Assembly (NCBI GenBank): GCA_027484405.1 | Contig: JAIXTA010000204.1 | Span: 1-64,000 of the forward strand | Source of the DNA: Burkholderiales bacterium | GTDB lineage: Bacteria; Pseudomonadota; Gammaproteobacteria; Burkholderiales; Burkholderiaceae_C | Length of the DNA: 64,000 bases | Reading direction: 5' to 3' | Shown: piece by piece, positions 56,608 to 64,000 of the stretch | Layout: every line of letters begins with the position of its first letter | Position numbering within the stretch: position 1 is the first letter of the stretch | Position numbers and translations under genes: made by a program | The notes under the pieces: generated by a model | The model's database searches: none | Told to the model about the DNA's origin: nothing | What the model saw: the letters and a program-made list of their open reading frames with translations, nothing else

Positions 56608-57042
56608 ATGAAGCTGCTCCTCCACGTGCTCAACACGATCGCCAGCTTGCTGCTGCTGGGCGCCCTGGGTATGTTCCTGATGATGCTGAGAAGCGGTGCG
56701 TCGGCCTCCCCGATGGCACCCGCTGCGGTCAAGCTCTTCCTGTTTGTCTTGCCCTTGGCGGCGATCATCGTCACCGTGGTGATGGGCTGGGGCACGTTGG
56801 CCCGCGACGATTGGCCAGTCACCCTGATACGCGCGGGTGCGATTGCGGCACCCATCGCGCTCGTGGCGTGTGTCGGATGGATGAGCTACTGGGTCGAGGT
56901 CACGCTTCGGCGCGAGATGGAAGACGCGATCCCCGCACTCGTCGTCGCCGGCTTCATCGCCGCGGGCTTGATGACGCTGGCCGTCGCTGCCGATGCGTGG
57001 CTGCTCGTCGCGCGTGCGTATTGGGGCCGGGTCGTCGAATGA
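56608..57042 (+). CDS. Four-helix integral membrane protein, unknown function
   Basis: A 144-residue protein with four strongly hydrophobic segments (about residues 8-27, 42-60, 74-91 and 109-133) and short loops. I know of no matching family. It lies six bases after rlmH and overlaps maf by four bases, so it is embedded in the nadD-rsfS-rlmH-maf-rng group, where a gene is not usually found. Reading frame, coupling and high GC at third positions (for example GTCGTCGCCGGCTTCATC) support that it is real. Confidence 0.72.
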   Translation: MKLLLHVLNTIASLLLLGALGMFLMMLRSGASASPMAPAAVKLFLFVLPLAAIIVTVVMGWGTLARDDWPVTLIRAGAIAAPIALVACVGWMSYWVEVTLRREMEDAIPALVVAGFIAAGLMTLAVAADAWLLVARAYWGRVVE

Positions 57043-57635
57043 AGATCTACCTCGCCAGCCAAAGCCCGCGCCGCCAGGAACTGCTGCGCCAGATCGGCGT
57101 GACGTTCGAGCTGCTGCTGCCCGATGCCGATGAAGACGCCGAGAGCCTGGAAGCCGAGCGCGCCGGCGAGGCGCCGCTGAGCTACGTGAAGCGCGTCGTG
57201 CAGGCCAAGGCCCTGGCCGCAGCGGCGCGGCTTCACCGCCGCGGCCTGCCCGCTCGGCCGATCCTCGTGGCCGACACGACCGTGGCGCTGGGCCGGACCA
57301 TCCTGCACAAGCCGGTGGATGCGACGGACAACGCGCGCATGCTCCGGGCACTGTCGGGCACCACCCACCGCGTGCTCACCGGCATTGCAGTGGTGCAGGT
57401 GCGCGACAGGGGCGCACCGCGCATCGACGCGGCGGTGTCCGAGTCCTTCGTGCGCTTCAAGGCGCTGACGCCACGCGACATCCGAACCTACCTTGCGAGT
57501 GGCGAAGGCATGGGCAAGGCGGGCGGATATGCCATCCAGGGCCTGGCCGGCGCCTATGTGACGCAGATCGGCGGCAGCTACTCCGGCATCATGGGCCTGC
57601 CGCTGGCCGAGACCGCCGCGCTGCTCGGCACCTGA
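57039..57635 (+). CDS. Maf-family nucleotide pyrophosphatase
   Basis: House-cleaning NTP pyrophosphatase for dTTP/UTP or modified nucleotides. The 198-residue protein starts [20 protein letters not shown], with the P-loop-like [18 protein letters not shown] and KPVD motifs and [13 protein letters not shown]. The DTTV rather than DQ-type motif and the Y/I pattern favour the YhdE (dTTP/UTP) subgroup. It overlaps the membrane-protein gene by four bases. Confidence 0.92.
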   Translation: MKIYLASQSPRRQELLRQIGVTFELLLPDADEDAESLEAERAGEAPLSYVKRVVQAKALAAAARLHRRGLPARPILVADTTVALGRTILHKPVDATDNARMLRALSGTTHRVLTGIAVVQVRDRGAPRIDAAVSESFVRFKALTPRDIRTYLASGEGMGKAGGYAIQGLAGAYVTQIGGSYSGIMGLPLAETAALLGT

Positions 57636-57865
57636 ATGACCGATTCAAATTGATTTTCCCAGACTGATTTGCCCACTTTCCGCTTGTCTGGTGGACTTCT
57701 TGGCCAATCTGATGACCATCAGAATTGCGGCCGATTTTGAATGACTTTTGCAGAGTGAAACACCGCCCTGCAAGCTGCAGCATGGCCGTACCGCTCTCGC
57801 AATGCAGCACGCGGCGCCAGCCGGCAGGCGCTGAGCCGCGGGCCGTGTACCGCTAAAGTCGGCCC

Positions 57866-59335
57866 ATGCTGGAAGACATCATCATTACCCACAGCGACCA
57901 CGAGACCCGTGTCGCCGTGGTCTCGCAGGGCGCCGTGCAGGAGCTGCACGTGGAGCGCACGAGTGTGCAGGGCTGGGTGGGCAACATCTATCTGGGCAAG
58001 GTGGCGCGCGTGCTGCCGGGCATGCAGAGCGCCTTCGTGAACATCGGCCTGGAGCGCGCGGCCTTTCTGCACGTGGCCGACATGTGGGAGCACCGCGGCG
58101 ACGCCCGCAAGGGCCAGAACAGCCCGCCCCCGGCCATCGAGCGCCTGCTCTTCGAAGGCCAGCCGATCATGGTGCAGGTGATCAAGGACCCGATCGGCAC
58201 CAAGGGCGCGCGCCTGTCCACGCACATCAGCCTGGCGGGCCGGATGCTGGTGTATCTGCCCCAGGAAAGCCACATCGGCGTCAGCCAGAAGATCGAGGGC
58301 GGCACCGATCGCGAGCAGCTCAAGAGCCGCCTGTCGGCCGCGATGCCCGAGGGCATGCAGGGCGGCTTCATCATCCGCACCCAGGCCGAGGACGCCACCG
58401 AGGAAGAGCTTGCCCAGGACGTGAACTACCTGCGCGAGACCTGGAAGAGCATCTGCGAGCGCAGCAGCACCCAGCCCGCGCCCAGCCTGCTGCACAAGGA
58501 CCTGTCGCTCGCCGAGCGCGTACTGCGCGACATGACGCATGACGGCACCCACCACATCAAGGTGGACCACGCCGCGCTGCACCAGCAGCTGCACCAGTTT
58601 GCGCAGCGCTACACACCGGGCGTGGTGGGCAAGCTCTCGCACTACACCGGCGAGCGCCACCTGTTCGATCTGCACCATGTGGACGACGAGATCGGCCGTG
58701 CCCTGGCGCGCCGCGTCGACCTGAAGAACGGCGGCTACCTGATCTTCGACCAGACCGAGGCCATGTGCACGATCGACGTGAACACCGGCGGCTACGTCGG
58801 TTCACGCAACTTCGAGGACACGATCTTCCGCACCAACCTCGAAGCGGCGCTGGTCATTGCACGCCACCTGCGCCTGCGCCACCTGGGCGGCATCATCCTG
58901 ATCGACTTCATCGACATGCACGAGGCCGGCCACCGCCAGCAGGTGCTCGACGAGCTCAAGCGGGCGCTGGCGCGCGACCGCGTGCGCACGAGTGTCTCGG
59001 GCTTCACCTCGCTGGGTCTGGTGGAGATGACGCGCAAGCGCACGCGCGAGAGCCTGGAGCACGTGCTCTGCGAGCCCTGCGCCGTGTGCGAGGGCCGCGG
59101 CTACGTCAAGACGCCGCAGACCGTGTGTTACGCCATTCTGCGCGAGGTGGAGCGCGAGGCGCGGCAGTTCAATCCGCGCGAGTTCCGCATCGTCGCCAGC
59201 CAGCCCGTGGTCGACCGCTTCCTCGAAGAGGAAAGCCCCTACCTCGCCGCACTGGAAGAGCGCATCGGCAAGCCGATCTCCCTGACCGTGGAGACCAGCT
59301 TCCCCCAGGAGCACTACGACATCGTGCTGATGTAG
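57866..59335 (+). CDS. rng: Ribonuclease G
   Basis: Endoribonuclease that matures the 5' end of 16S rRNA and degrades some mRNAs. The 489-residue protein has the S1 domain at about 36-120 (VGNIYLGKVARVLPGMQSAFVNIG), the 5' sensor and DNase-I-like catalytic part with DVNTGGYVGS and IDFIDMHE, and the zinc-link CEPCAVC. The length fits RNase G, not RNase E. It is separated from maf by 230 bases. It converges on the membrane-fusion gene with 12 bases between the stops. Confidence 0.95.
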   Translation: MLEDIIITHSDHETRVAVVSQGAVQELHVERTSVQGWVGNIYLGKVARVLPGMQSAFVNIGLERAAFLHVADMWEHRGDARKGQNSPPPAIERLLFEGQPIMVQVIKDPIGTKGARLSTHISLAGRMLVYLPQESHIGVSQKIEGGTDREQLKSRLSAAMPEGMQGGFIIRTQAEDATEEELAQDVNYLRETWKSICERSSTQPAPSLLHKDLSLAERVLRDMTHDGTHHIKVDHAALHQQLHQFAQRYTPGVVGKLSHYTGERHLFDLHHVDDEIGRALARRVDLKNGGYLIFDQTEAMCTIDVNTGGYVGSRNFEDTIFRTNLEAALVIARHLRLRHLGGIILIDFIDMHEAGHRQQVLDELKRALARDRVRTSVSGFTSLGLVEMTRKRTRESLEHVLCEPCAVCEGRGYVKTPQTVCYAILREVEREARQFNPREFRIVASQPVVDRFLEEESPYLAALEERIGKPISLTVETSFPQEHYDIVLM

Positions 59336-59347
59336 CTGCGCCCGGCC

Positions 59348-60544
59348 TCAGGGCCGTACGAGGCGTACGCGGACCCCATCGCCCACCGCAGCGGGTGGAT
59401 AGACGATGACCGGCGTGCCAGGCGCCAGCCCCGGGCCGATCATGGCCTGCGTGCCATTGCGTGCCAGCACCTGGACCGGCCGCAGCGCCGCGCGAGCACC
59501 GTCGAGCACGAAGACCGCATGCCCCTCGCCACCAGGGCGTGGGAACACGGCGCTCGTCGGCACCTGCAGGGCACGCTGCTCGCTGCGCGTGACAATCCGC
59601 ACCCGGACACGAAAGCCGTCACCCAGCGCCCGCCACTGATCCGGCGGGCTGGTGATCTGGATATGCGCGTTCACGCGCTGCTCCTCCACGCCAAGTGCCG
59701 ACACCTTGGTGAAGGCCGCCGGTTCGATGCGCTGCAACCGCCCCGCCAGCTCGCCCGCTCCGCCCCATTGATCGATGCGTACCGGGCTGCCCGGCCGGAT
59801 CTGCAGGGCATCGGTGGTGAGCAGCTCGGCCACGACTTCGAGCTGCGTGGTGTCGCCGATCTCGATCAGCGGTGCACCCAGCGGGACCGTGGCCTCGCTG
59901 GTGGTGTGGACCTTGAGCACCGTGCCGGATACCGGCGACTGGATCACGAAGCCGTTGCGTCCGGACTCGCCGCGCACCACGCCCAGCGCCGCGCGGGCCA
60001 GATCGAGGCCGAAGCGGGCGGCCCGCTCGCCCTCAAGTGCGGCGCGCAGATCCTTCTCGGCCGCCTGGGCCGCAAGCCGGTCGCCCTCGATCTTGGTCGG
60101 CGCCACAAAGCCCTGCTGGGCCAGCTGCTCGGTGCGGCGAACGTCATGCTGGGCTTGTTCAAGCGCCACCCTGGCCGCCTCGGCACGGCTGCGTGCCTGC
60201 TGCAGGTTGGCCTGCGCCACGCCCACGCGCGAAGTCTGTTCCTGGACGGTGCGCTCATCGAGCAGCGGACTGAGCACCGGCATCAGCATCGCCACGCGAT
60301 CGCCAGCCTTGATCGGGTCGCCCTCGCGCAGGCCGATGCGCTGCAGGCGTGCCGCCAGCGGCGCGGTGATCACGTAGCGCGGGTCCAGGTGCGTGCGCGC
60401 GTCCTCGTCGATGGTCACTTCAAAGGGCCCTTCCGTGACCTGAACCGTCTCCACCAGTACCGGCGATGGCAGGAAGGCCCAGACCAGAAGGGCCGCAAGC
60501 GCCGCCACGGCGGCACCGATCATCCAGCGCGTCTTGACTTGCAT
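59348..60544 (-). CDS. Periplasmic adaptor (membrane fusion protein) of an ABC exporter
   Basis: A 398-residue HlyD/RND-type adaptor with an N-terminal transmembrane anchor (about residues 8-27). The lipoyl halves are VITAPLAARLQRIGLREGDPIKAG and FVIQSPVSGTVLKVH, separated by a coiled-coil hairpin (about 100-185). A beta-barrel (LEVVAELLTTDALQIRPG) and a membrane-proximal domain follow. It lies six bases after the permease gene, so it is the last gene of an ATPase-permease-adaptor operon. Confidence 0.9.
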   Translation of the reverse strand: MQVKTRWMIGAAVAALAALLVWAFLPSPVLVETVQVTEGPFEVTIDEDARTHLDPRYVITAPLAARLQRIGLREGDPIKAGDRVAMLMPVLSPLLDERTVQEQTSRVGVAQANLQQARSRAEAARVALEQAQHDVRRTEQLAQQGFVAPTKIEGDRLAAQAAEKDLRAALEGERAARFGLDLARAALGVVRGESGRNGFVIQSPVSGTVLKVHTTSEATVPLGAPLIEIGDTTQLEVVAELLTTDALQIRPGSPVRIDQWGGAGELAGRLQRIEPAAFTKVSALGVEEQRVNAHIQITSPPDQWRALGDGFRVRVRIVTRSEQRALQVPTSAVFPRPGGEGHAVFVLDGARAALRPVQVLARNGTQAMIGPGLAPGTPVIVYPPAAVGDGVRVRLVRP

Positions 60545-60550
60545 GTCTGC

Positions 60551-62950
60551 TCACTCCCGCGTCTTGAGGGCTGCCACCATGTCCAGCCGGTCGATCCGGC
60601 GGCGCACCACCATGGCGCTGGCCAGCCCGGCCAGGGTCACCGTGAGTGCGGCCCAGGCGTAGGTGCGCGCCTGGATGACCACGGGAAAGAAAAAGGCATC
60701 GCTCTTGAGTGCCTGCGTCAGGGCATGCACCAGCGCGAGGCCCAGCCCCATGCCGACGGGCAGGGCCAGCGCGATGATCAGGGCCAGCTCGCCGAGCAGC
60801 AGCCCGGAGACCTCGGCGCGACTGAAGCCCAGCACACGCAGGCTGGCCAGCTCCCAGGTCCGCTCAGCCAGGGCAATCCGGGCATTGTTGTAGACCACGC
60901 CCACGGCAATCACCACTGCAAAGACGGTCAGCACCGTGCTGACCACCCGGATGTTGCGCGCCGAAAGATCCTGCATGTTGCGCAGCATCGTCGCCTTGCT
61001 GAACGCCCCGGCCACCAGCGGCATCTCCCGGGTGGCCTCCAGCACCTCGTCCTCGCGCCCGCGTTCCAGCGAGAGTACGAAGCCGGTGGAGAGGTCGCCG
61101 TCGCCGATGGCGCGGTTCAGCGCCCGCCGCTCCATGTAGGCGTTCAGCCCCATGGTCTCACGCACCGTCCCCACCACCGGGATCTGCACCGTGCGCATGT
61201 CACCTTCAAGCACCTCGACGCGCACCATGTCGCCCGGGCGCAGGCCAAGCTTGGTGGCCAGGCGATCGGTCAGCAGCAGGCCATCCTCATCCGGGTTCAC
61301 CGCGCGGTTGTCGGCATCGATGATCCGCAGCTGGTCCGGTTGCGCATCGAGCCCCCGGATCTGTGTGCGCTCTCGGCGATGGCCATGGACCAGGGTCACC
61401 GCCACGTAGCGCGAGGCCTCCACCGCCCGGACGCCGGTCAGGCGGCCCAGCAGCAGGCGCGCATGGTCCTGCACCGGCTCCAGGGTCCAGACGGCGATGT
61501 CGTTGCGCATGACCCGGTTGAACTGGCTGTCGACGATGTAGTCGATCGCGTCGCGAAAGAAGTTGCCCAGGATCACGATGGCCACGGCCGCCGCCACGCC
61601 GGCCACGCTCAGGCCGCTGCGCAGCGGGCGGCGCTCGATGTTGCGCAGGATCATGCGCAGCGCCGTGCCCATGCGTACCAGGCCCGCACGCTCGAGCAGG
61701 GTGGGCCGGTAGCGGCCGGGCGCCGGCGGCCGCATGGCCTCGGCCGGCGCCAGGCGCACGGTGGCGGCAATGGCATTGAGCGTGCCCAGCAGCGCGGTGA
61801 GCGCCGTGACCGACAGCGCAAGCAGCATCAGGCGCGCGCTCAGCACATGCGTCAGATCCGGAAAGCGGAAGAAGTCCTGATACAGGCCCACGAGCAGGGT
61901 ACCGAGCACCTTGCCGGCCATCAGCCCCAGCACCATGCCGAGCAGCACGATCACCCCGACCAGCTTGAGATAGTGCAAGGCGATGGTCTGGTTCGGATAG
62001 CCCAAGGCCTTGAGCGCAGCGATCTGCTCGCGCTGGGTCGAGACCAGACGCATGATCACCACATGCAGCAGGAAGGCCGCCACCGCCATGAAGATGGCGG
62101 GCAGGAAGCGTCCCAGGGTCTGCTGCTCCCTGATCTCGTTGTCGAGCATGGCGTGCGAGGTCTGGTCGTGGCGCCCGTAGGCGGTACGGGCGCCGAAGCG
62201 CTCGAGCTGGCGCTGCAGCTCGTCGATGACCGCCTGCTCGCTTGCCCCCGGTGCCAGCCGGATCGCGACGCGATTGAAGCTCGCCTGCATGTCGTAGGAC
62301 GCCGCCAGCGCATCCGCGTCGACCCAGAACACGCCGAAGCCCCGCTGGTCGGGCATGCCCCACAGGCCCGCAAAGATGTATTCGGGCGACAGCGCGATGC
62401 CCGACACCACCAGGCTGCGCTGCCGGCCGTTGATCAGCGCGCTCACGGCAGCGCCAGGCTTCAGGCCGTGCGCCTTCGCAAACACCTCGGAGACCCACAC
62501 CGGCAGCGCGCCGTCGCTGCGGGCCCGGCCCGGCGAATGCGTACCCGCCTCAGCCGCCGCGCCGCTGCGCAGGGTCAGCAGGTTCAGGCGCAGGGGTCGA
62601 TATGGATCCAGGCCGATCAGGTGACCGACGATCGGGTCGCTGCGCCCGGGCAGGCTCACGCGCACATCGAACTCCACGCTGACCTGCACCTCGGCCACGC
62701 CCGGAATCTGCTGCAGGCCCGCCACGGCCGACATCGGCGCGCGGCGCAGCGCTGCAAAGACATCGGCAAAGCGCGCCTCCTGGTAGAAGCGCGCCCGCGA
62801 CTGCTCCAGCGAGTCGACCGCCGACAGTGTGGTCACGAAGCCGGCCACGCCGCTGGCCACCACCAGCGCAATGGTCAGCGCCTGGCTCCACAGGGTGCGC
62901 AGATCGCGCAGCAGCTTGCGGTCCAGCGCCGCCAGGCGGGGCATCACCAT
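60551..62950 (-). CDS. FtsX-family ABC transporter permease (duplicated domain)
   Basis: A 799-residue permease with an N-terminal membrane helix after [15 protein letters not shown], a large periplasmic domain, three helices (about 275-395), a second amphipathic/TM start near 435, another periplasmic domain and three C-terminal helices. This double FtsX arrangement is common in lipid or lipoprotein exporters. It overlaps the ATPase gene by seven bases. The substrate is unknown; no outer-membrane factor is encoded nearby. Confidence 0.9.
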   Translation of the reverse strand: MVMPRLAALDRKLLRDLRTLWSQALTIALVVASGVAGFVTTLSAVDSLEQSRARFYQEARFADVFAALRRAPMSAVAGLQQIPGVAEVQVSVEFDVRVSLPGRSDPIVGHLIGLDPYRPLRLNLLTLRSGAAAEAGTHSPGRARSDGALPVWVSEVFAKAHGLKPGAAVSALINGRQRSLVVSGIALSPEYIFAGLWGMPDQRGFGVFWVDADALAASYDMQASFNRVAIRLAPGASEQAVIDELQRQLERFGARTAYGRHDQTSHAMLDNEIREQQTLGRFLPAIFMAVAAFLLHVVIMRLVSTQREQIAALKALGYPNQTIALHYLKLVGVIVLLGMVLGLMAGKVLGTLLVGLYQDFFRFPDLTHVLSARLMLLALSVTALTALLGTLNAIAATVRLAPAEAMRPPAPGRYRPTLLERAGLVRMGTALRMILRNIERRPLRSGLSVAGVAAAVAIVILGNFFRDAIDYIVDSQFNRVMRNDIAVWTLEPVQDHARLLLGRLTGVRAVEASRYVAVTLVHGHRRERTQIRGLDAQPDQLRIIDADNRAVNPDEDGLLLTDRLATKLGLRPGDMVRVEVLEGDMRTVQIPVVGTVRETMGLNAYMERRALNRAIGDGDLSTGFVLSLERGREDEVLEATREMPLVAGAFSKATMLRNMQDLSARNIRVVSTVLTVFAVVIAVGVVYNNARIALAERTWELASLRVLGFSRAEVSGLLLGELALIIALALPVGMGLGLALVHALTQALKSDAFFFPVVIQARTYAWAALTVTLAGLASAMVVRRRIDRLDMVAALKTRE

Positions 62951-63678
62951 GAGAGCTCGGAGGGTGAGAGCCTGCGGGCGTTGTGCTCGATGCGCTGGAT
63001 GCGGCCGCCGCTGAGGTAGATCACACGGTCGGCCATGCCGGCAATCGCCGCGTTGTGCGTGATGACCACCACCGTGGTCCCCAGCGAGCGGTTGATGCCC
63101 TCGATCACCTCGAGCACGAGCTTGCCGGTCGCGTAGTCGAGCGCGCCGGTGGGTTCGTCGCAGAGCAGCACGTCGGGCTTCTTGACGATCGCGCGGGCAA
63201 TGGCCACTCGCTGCTGCTCGCCGCCGGAGAGCTGCGCCGGGAAGTGGTCGCGTCGCGCCGTGAGCCCGACCAGATCGATCGCCTCGTCGGCATCCATGGG
63301 CTGCGCGACGATGTCCGTGACCAGCTGCACGTTCTCGCGCACCGTCAGGCTGGGAATAAGGTTGTAGAACTGGAACACGAAGCCCACATGCTCGCGCCGA
63401 TAGCGCGTCAGCTCGGCCTCGCCGGCGCCGGTCAGAACATGGTCGCGAAAGCGCACCTCGCCGCTGCTGGGCGCATCCAGCCCGCCCAGGATGTTGAGCA
63501 GAGTGCTCTTGCCGCTGCCCGACGCGCCAAGCAGGACGATGAACTCGCCGCGCCGGATGTCAAGCGAGACATCGGTCAGCGCCCTGACCTGCACGTCACC
63601 CGTGCCATAGACCTTGCTCAAGCCGCGCGCCACGAAGACCGGCGCGGCCTCGACAGCTTCGGTCCCGGTGTCCGTCAT
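62944..63678 (-). CDS. ABC transporter ATPase (MacB/LolD type)
   Basis: A 244-residue nucleotide-binding protein starting [10 protein letters not shown]. Walker A is GASGSGKST, the Q-loop is in [13 protein letters not shown], the signature is [14 protein letters not shown], Walker [12 protein letters not shown], and the H-switch VVVITHN. The [11 protein letters not shown] pattern is typical of ATPases paired with FtsX-type permeases. It is the first gene of the three-gene export operon. Confidence 0.93.
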   Translation of the reverse strand: MTDTGTEAVEAAPVFVARGLSKVYGTGDVQVRALTDVSLDIRRGEFIVLLGASGSGKSTLLNILGGLDAPSSGEVRFRDHVLTGAGEAELTRYRREHVGFVFQFYNLIPSLTVRENVQLVTDIVAQPMDADEAIDLVGLTARRDHFPAQLSGGEQQRVAIARAIVKKPDVLLCDEPTGALDYATGKLVLEVIEGINRSLGTTVVVITHNAAIAGMADRVIYLSGGRIQRIEHNARRLSPSELSW

Positions 63679-63937
63679 GGGGCGCCGGCCGTCGTCGCGT
63701 GCACAGGATCTGCGTCTGTGCACCCGCCGATCAGGCCAGGCCTGAACGCGCGATGCACCGGCAAATGGGTCTGTGGATCAGCGGCATCCATCTGCCTAGC
63801 TTATGGGGGTGGGCGTGCGGCACTCATGCCGACTCGGACCCGAAGCTTGACGCAACGCAAGATCGGCGCCCACGCACCGGGGCAATGCGGGTGCAGCGCA
63901 AGGACTGCGCTGCCGCACGCACCCGGCACCGATCCGA
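63679..63937. other. 259-base gene-free region upstream of the ABC operon
   Basis: No supported ORF and no clear promoter. It should hold the leftward promoter for the ATPase-permease-adaptor operon. I see no well-spaced -35/-10 pair on the minus strand. Confidence 0.4.
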
Positions 63938-64000
63938 TCAGTCGGGTACCGCCAGCATCACCGCATAGGCCTTGAAGCTGGCGGTGGCGCGCTGGCCGAC
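63938..64000 (-). CDS. C-terminal end of a probable molybdate-binding (Mop/TOBE) protein
   Basis: Only the last 20 codons and the stop (63938-63940) are in the window; the gene continues past the right edge. The residues ATASFKAYAVMLAVPD resemble the final strand of Mop/TOBE domains (typically xTAxFKASxVILAV), as found in ModE and molybdopterin-binding proteins. The assignment rests on this short piece only. Confidence 0.45.
   Translation of the reverse strand, partial: VGQRATASFKAYAVMLAVPD

Noticed and set aside
1..64000. CRISPR arrays, prophage, integrases, toxin-antitoxin pairs, biosynthetic clusters
   Set aside because: I looked for regular spaced repeats, integrase/transposase motifs and cassette-like gene blocks on both strands and found none. 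The window is core genome.

Overview
The window is a compact, high-GC chromosomal segment from a betaproteobacterium, most likely of the order Burkholderiales. The evidence is the gene neighbourhoods: isc-hsc cluster next to a low-molecular-weight phosphatase and uvrB, zapB-zapA followed by 6S RNA, cysS-alkA-accA-tilS, trpS-methyltransferase-dapA-bamC, and nadD-rsfS-rlmH-maf-rng. Almost every gene is a core housekeeping gene. I see no prophage, insertion sequence, CRISPR array or defence island.

Layout. 1-5415: iron-sulphur cluster assembly (iscR-iscS-iscU-iscA, an intrinsic terminator, then hscB-hscA running off the left edge) and a tyrosine phosphatase. 5604-15174: DNA repair (uvrB; the imuA-imuB-dnaE2 mutagenesis cassette behind an SOS box), with an aminotransferase and tRNA-Asn between. 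15348-19869: a small outer-membrane barrel, an orphan ParA ATPase, zapB-like/zapA, 6S RNA, an EVE protein and two transporters. 19962-24286: tRNA-Thr(CGU), then the leftward cysS-alkA-accA-tilS operon. 24676-34401: a TPR lipoprotein-like/secreted protein, an L,D-transpeptidase, two cyclophilins, lpxH, cysE, trmJ, suhB and mutS. 34615-48450: SlyD-type FKBP, a JmjC/cupin oxygenase, an Ala-rich lipoprotein, the long leftward group PHP-phosphatase/yciO/M50-like/trpS/methyltransferase/dapA/bamC/MBL, an acyl-CoA synthetase and an unknown basic protein. 48528-63678: an HD-GYP protein, a HerA-like ATPase, yebC-purD, hemF, the nadD-rsfS-rlmH-(membrane protein)-maf-rng cluster, and an ABC export system. 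The last 63 bases are the end of a probable molybdate-binding (Mop/TOBE) gene.

Regulation that can be read directly: an IscR type-1-like operator over the iscR promoter, a perfect CTG-N10-CAG SOS box before imuA, a strong palindrome straddling the -10 of the uvrB promoter, sigma-70 promoters for the phosphatase and tRNA-Asn, and several intrinsic terminators.

Points that depart from the expected. The membrane metalloprotease homologue next to trpS has lost its HExxH motif. DapA has serine where the catalytic Tyr107 should be, beside an A9 run. RsfS carries a histone-H1-like Lys/Ala tail. A 54-bp palindromic repeat occurs at least three times in intergenic gaps. A 22-bp inverted-repeat pair lies at 44142-44264. 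No complete new multi-gene system is evident; the pseudo-protease and the dispersed repeat are the best leads.
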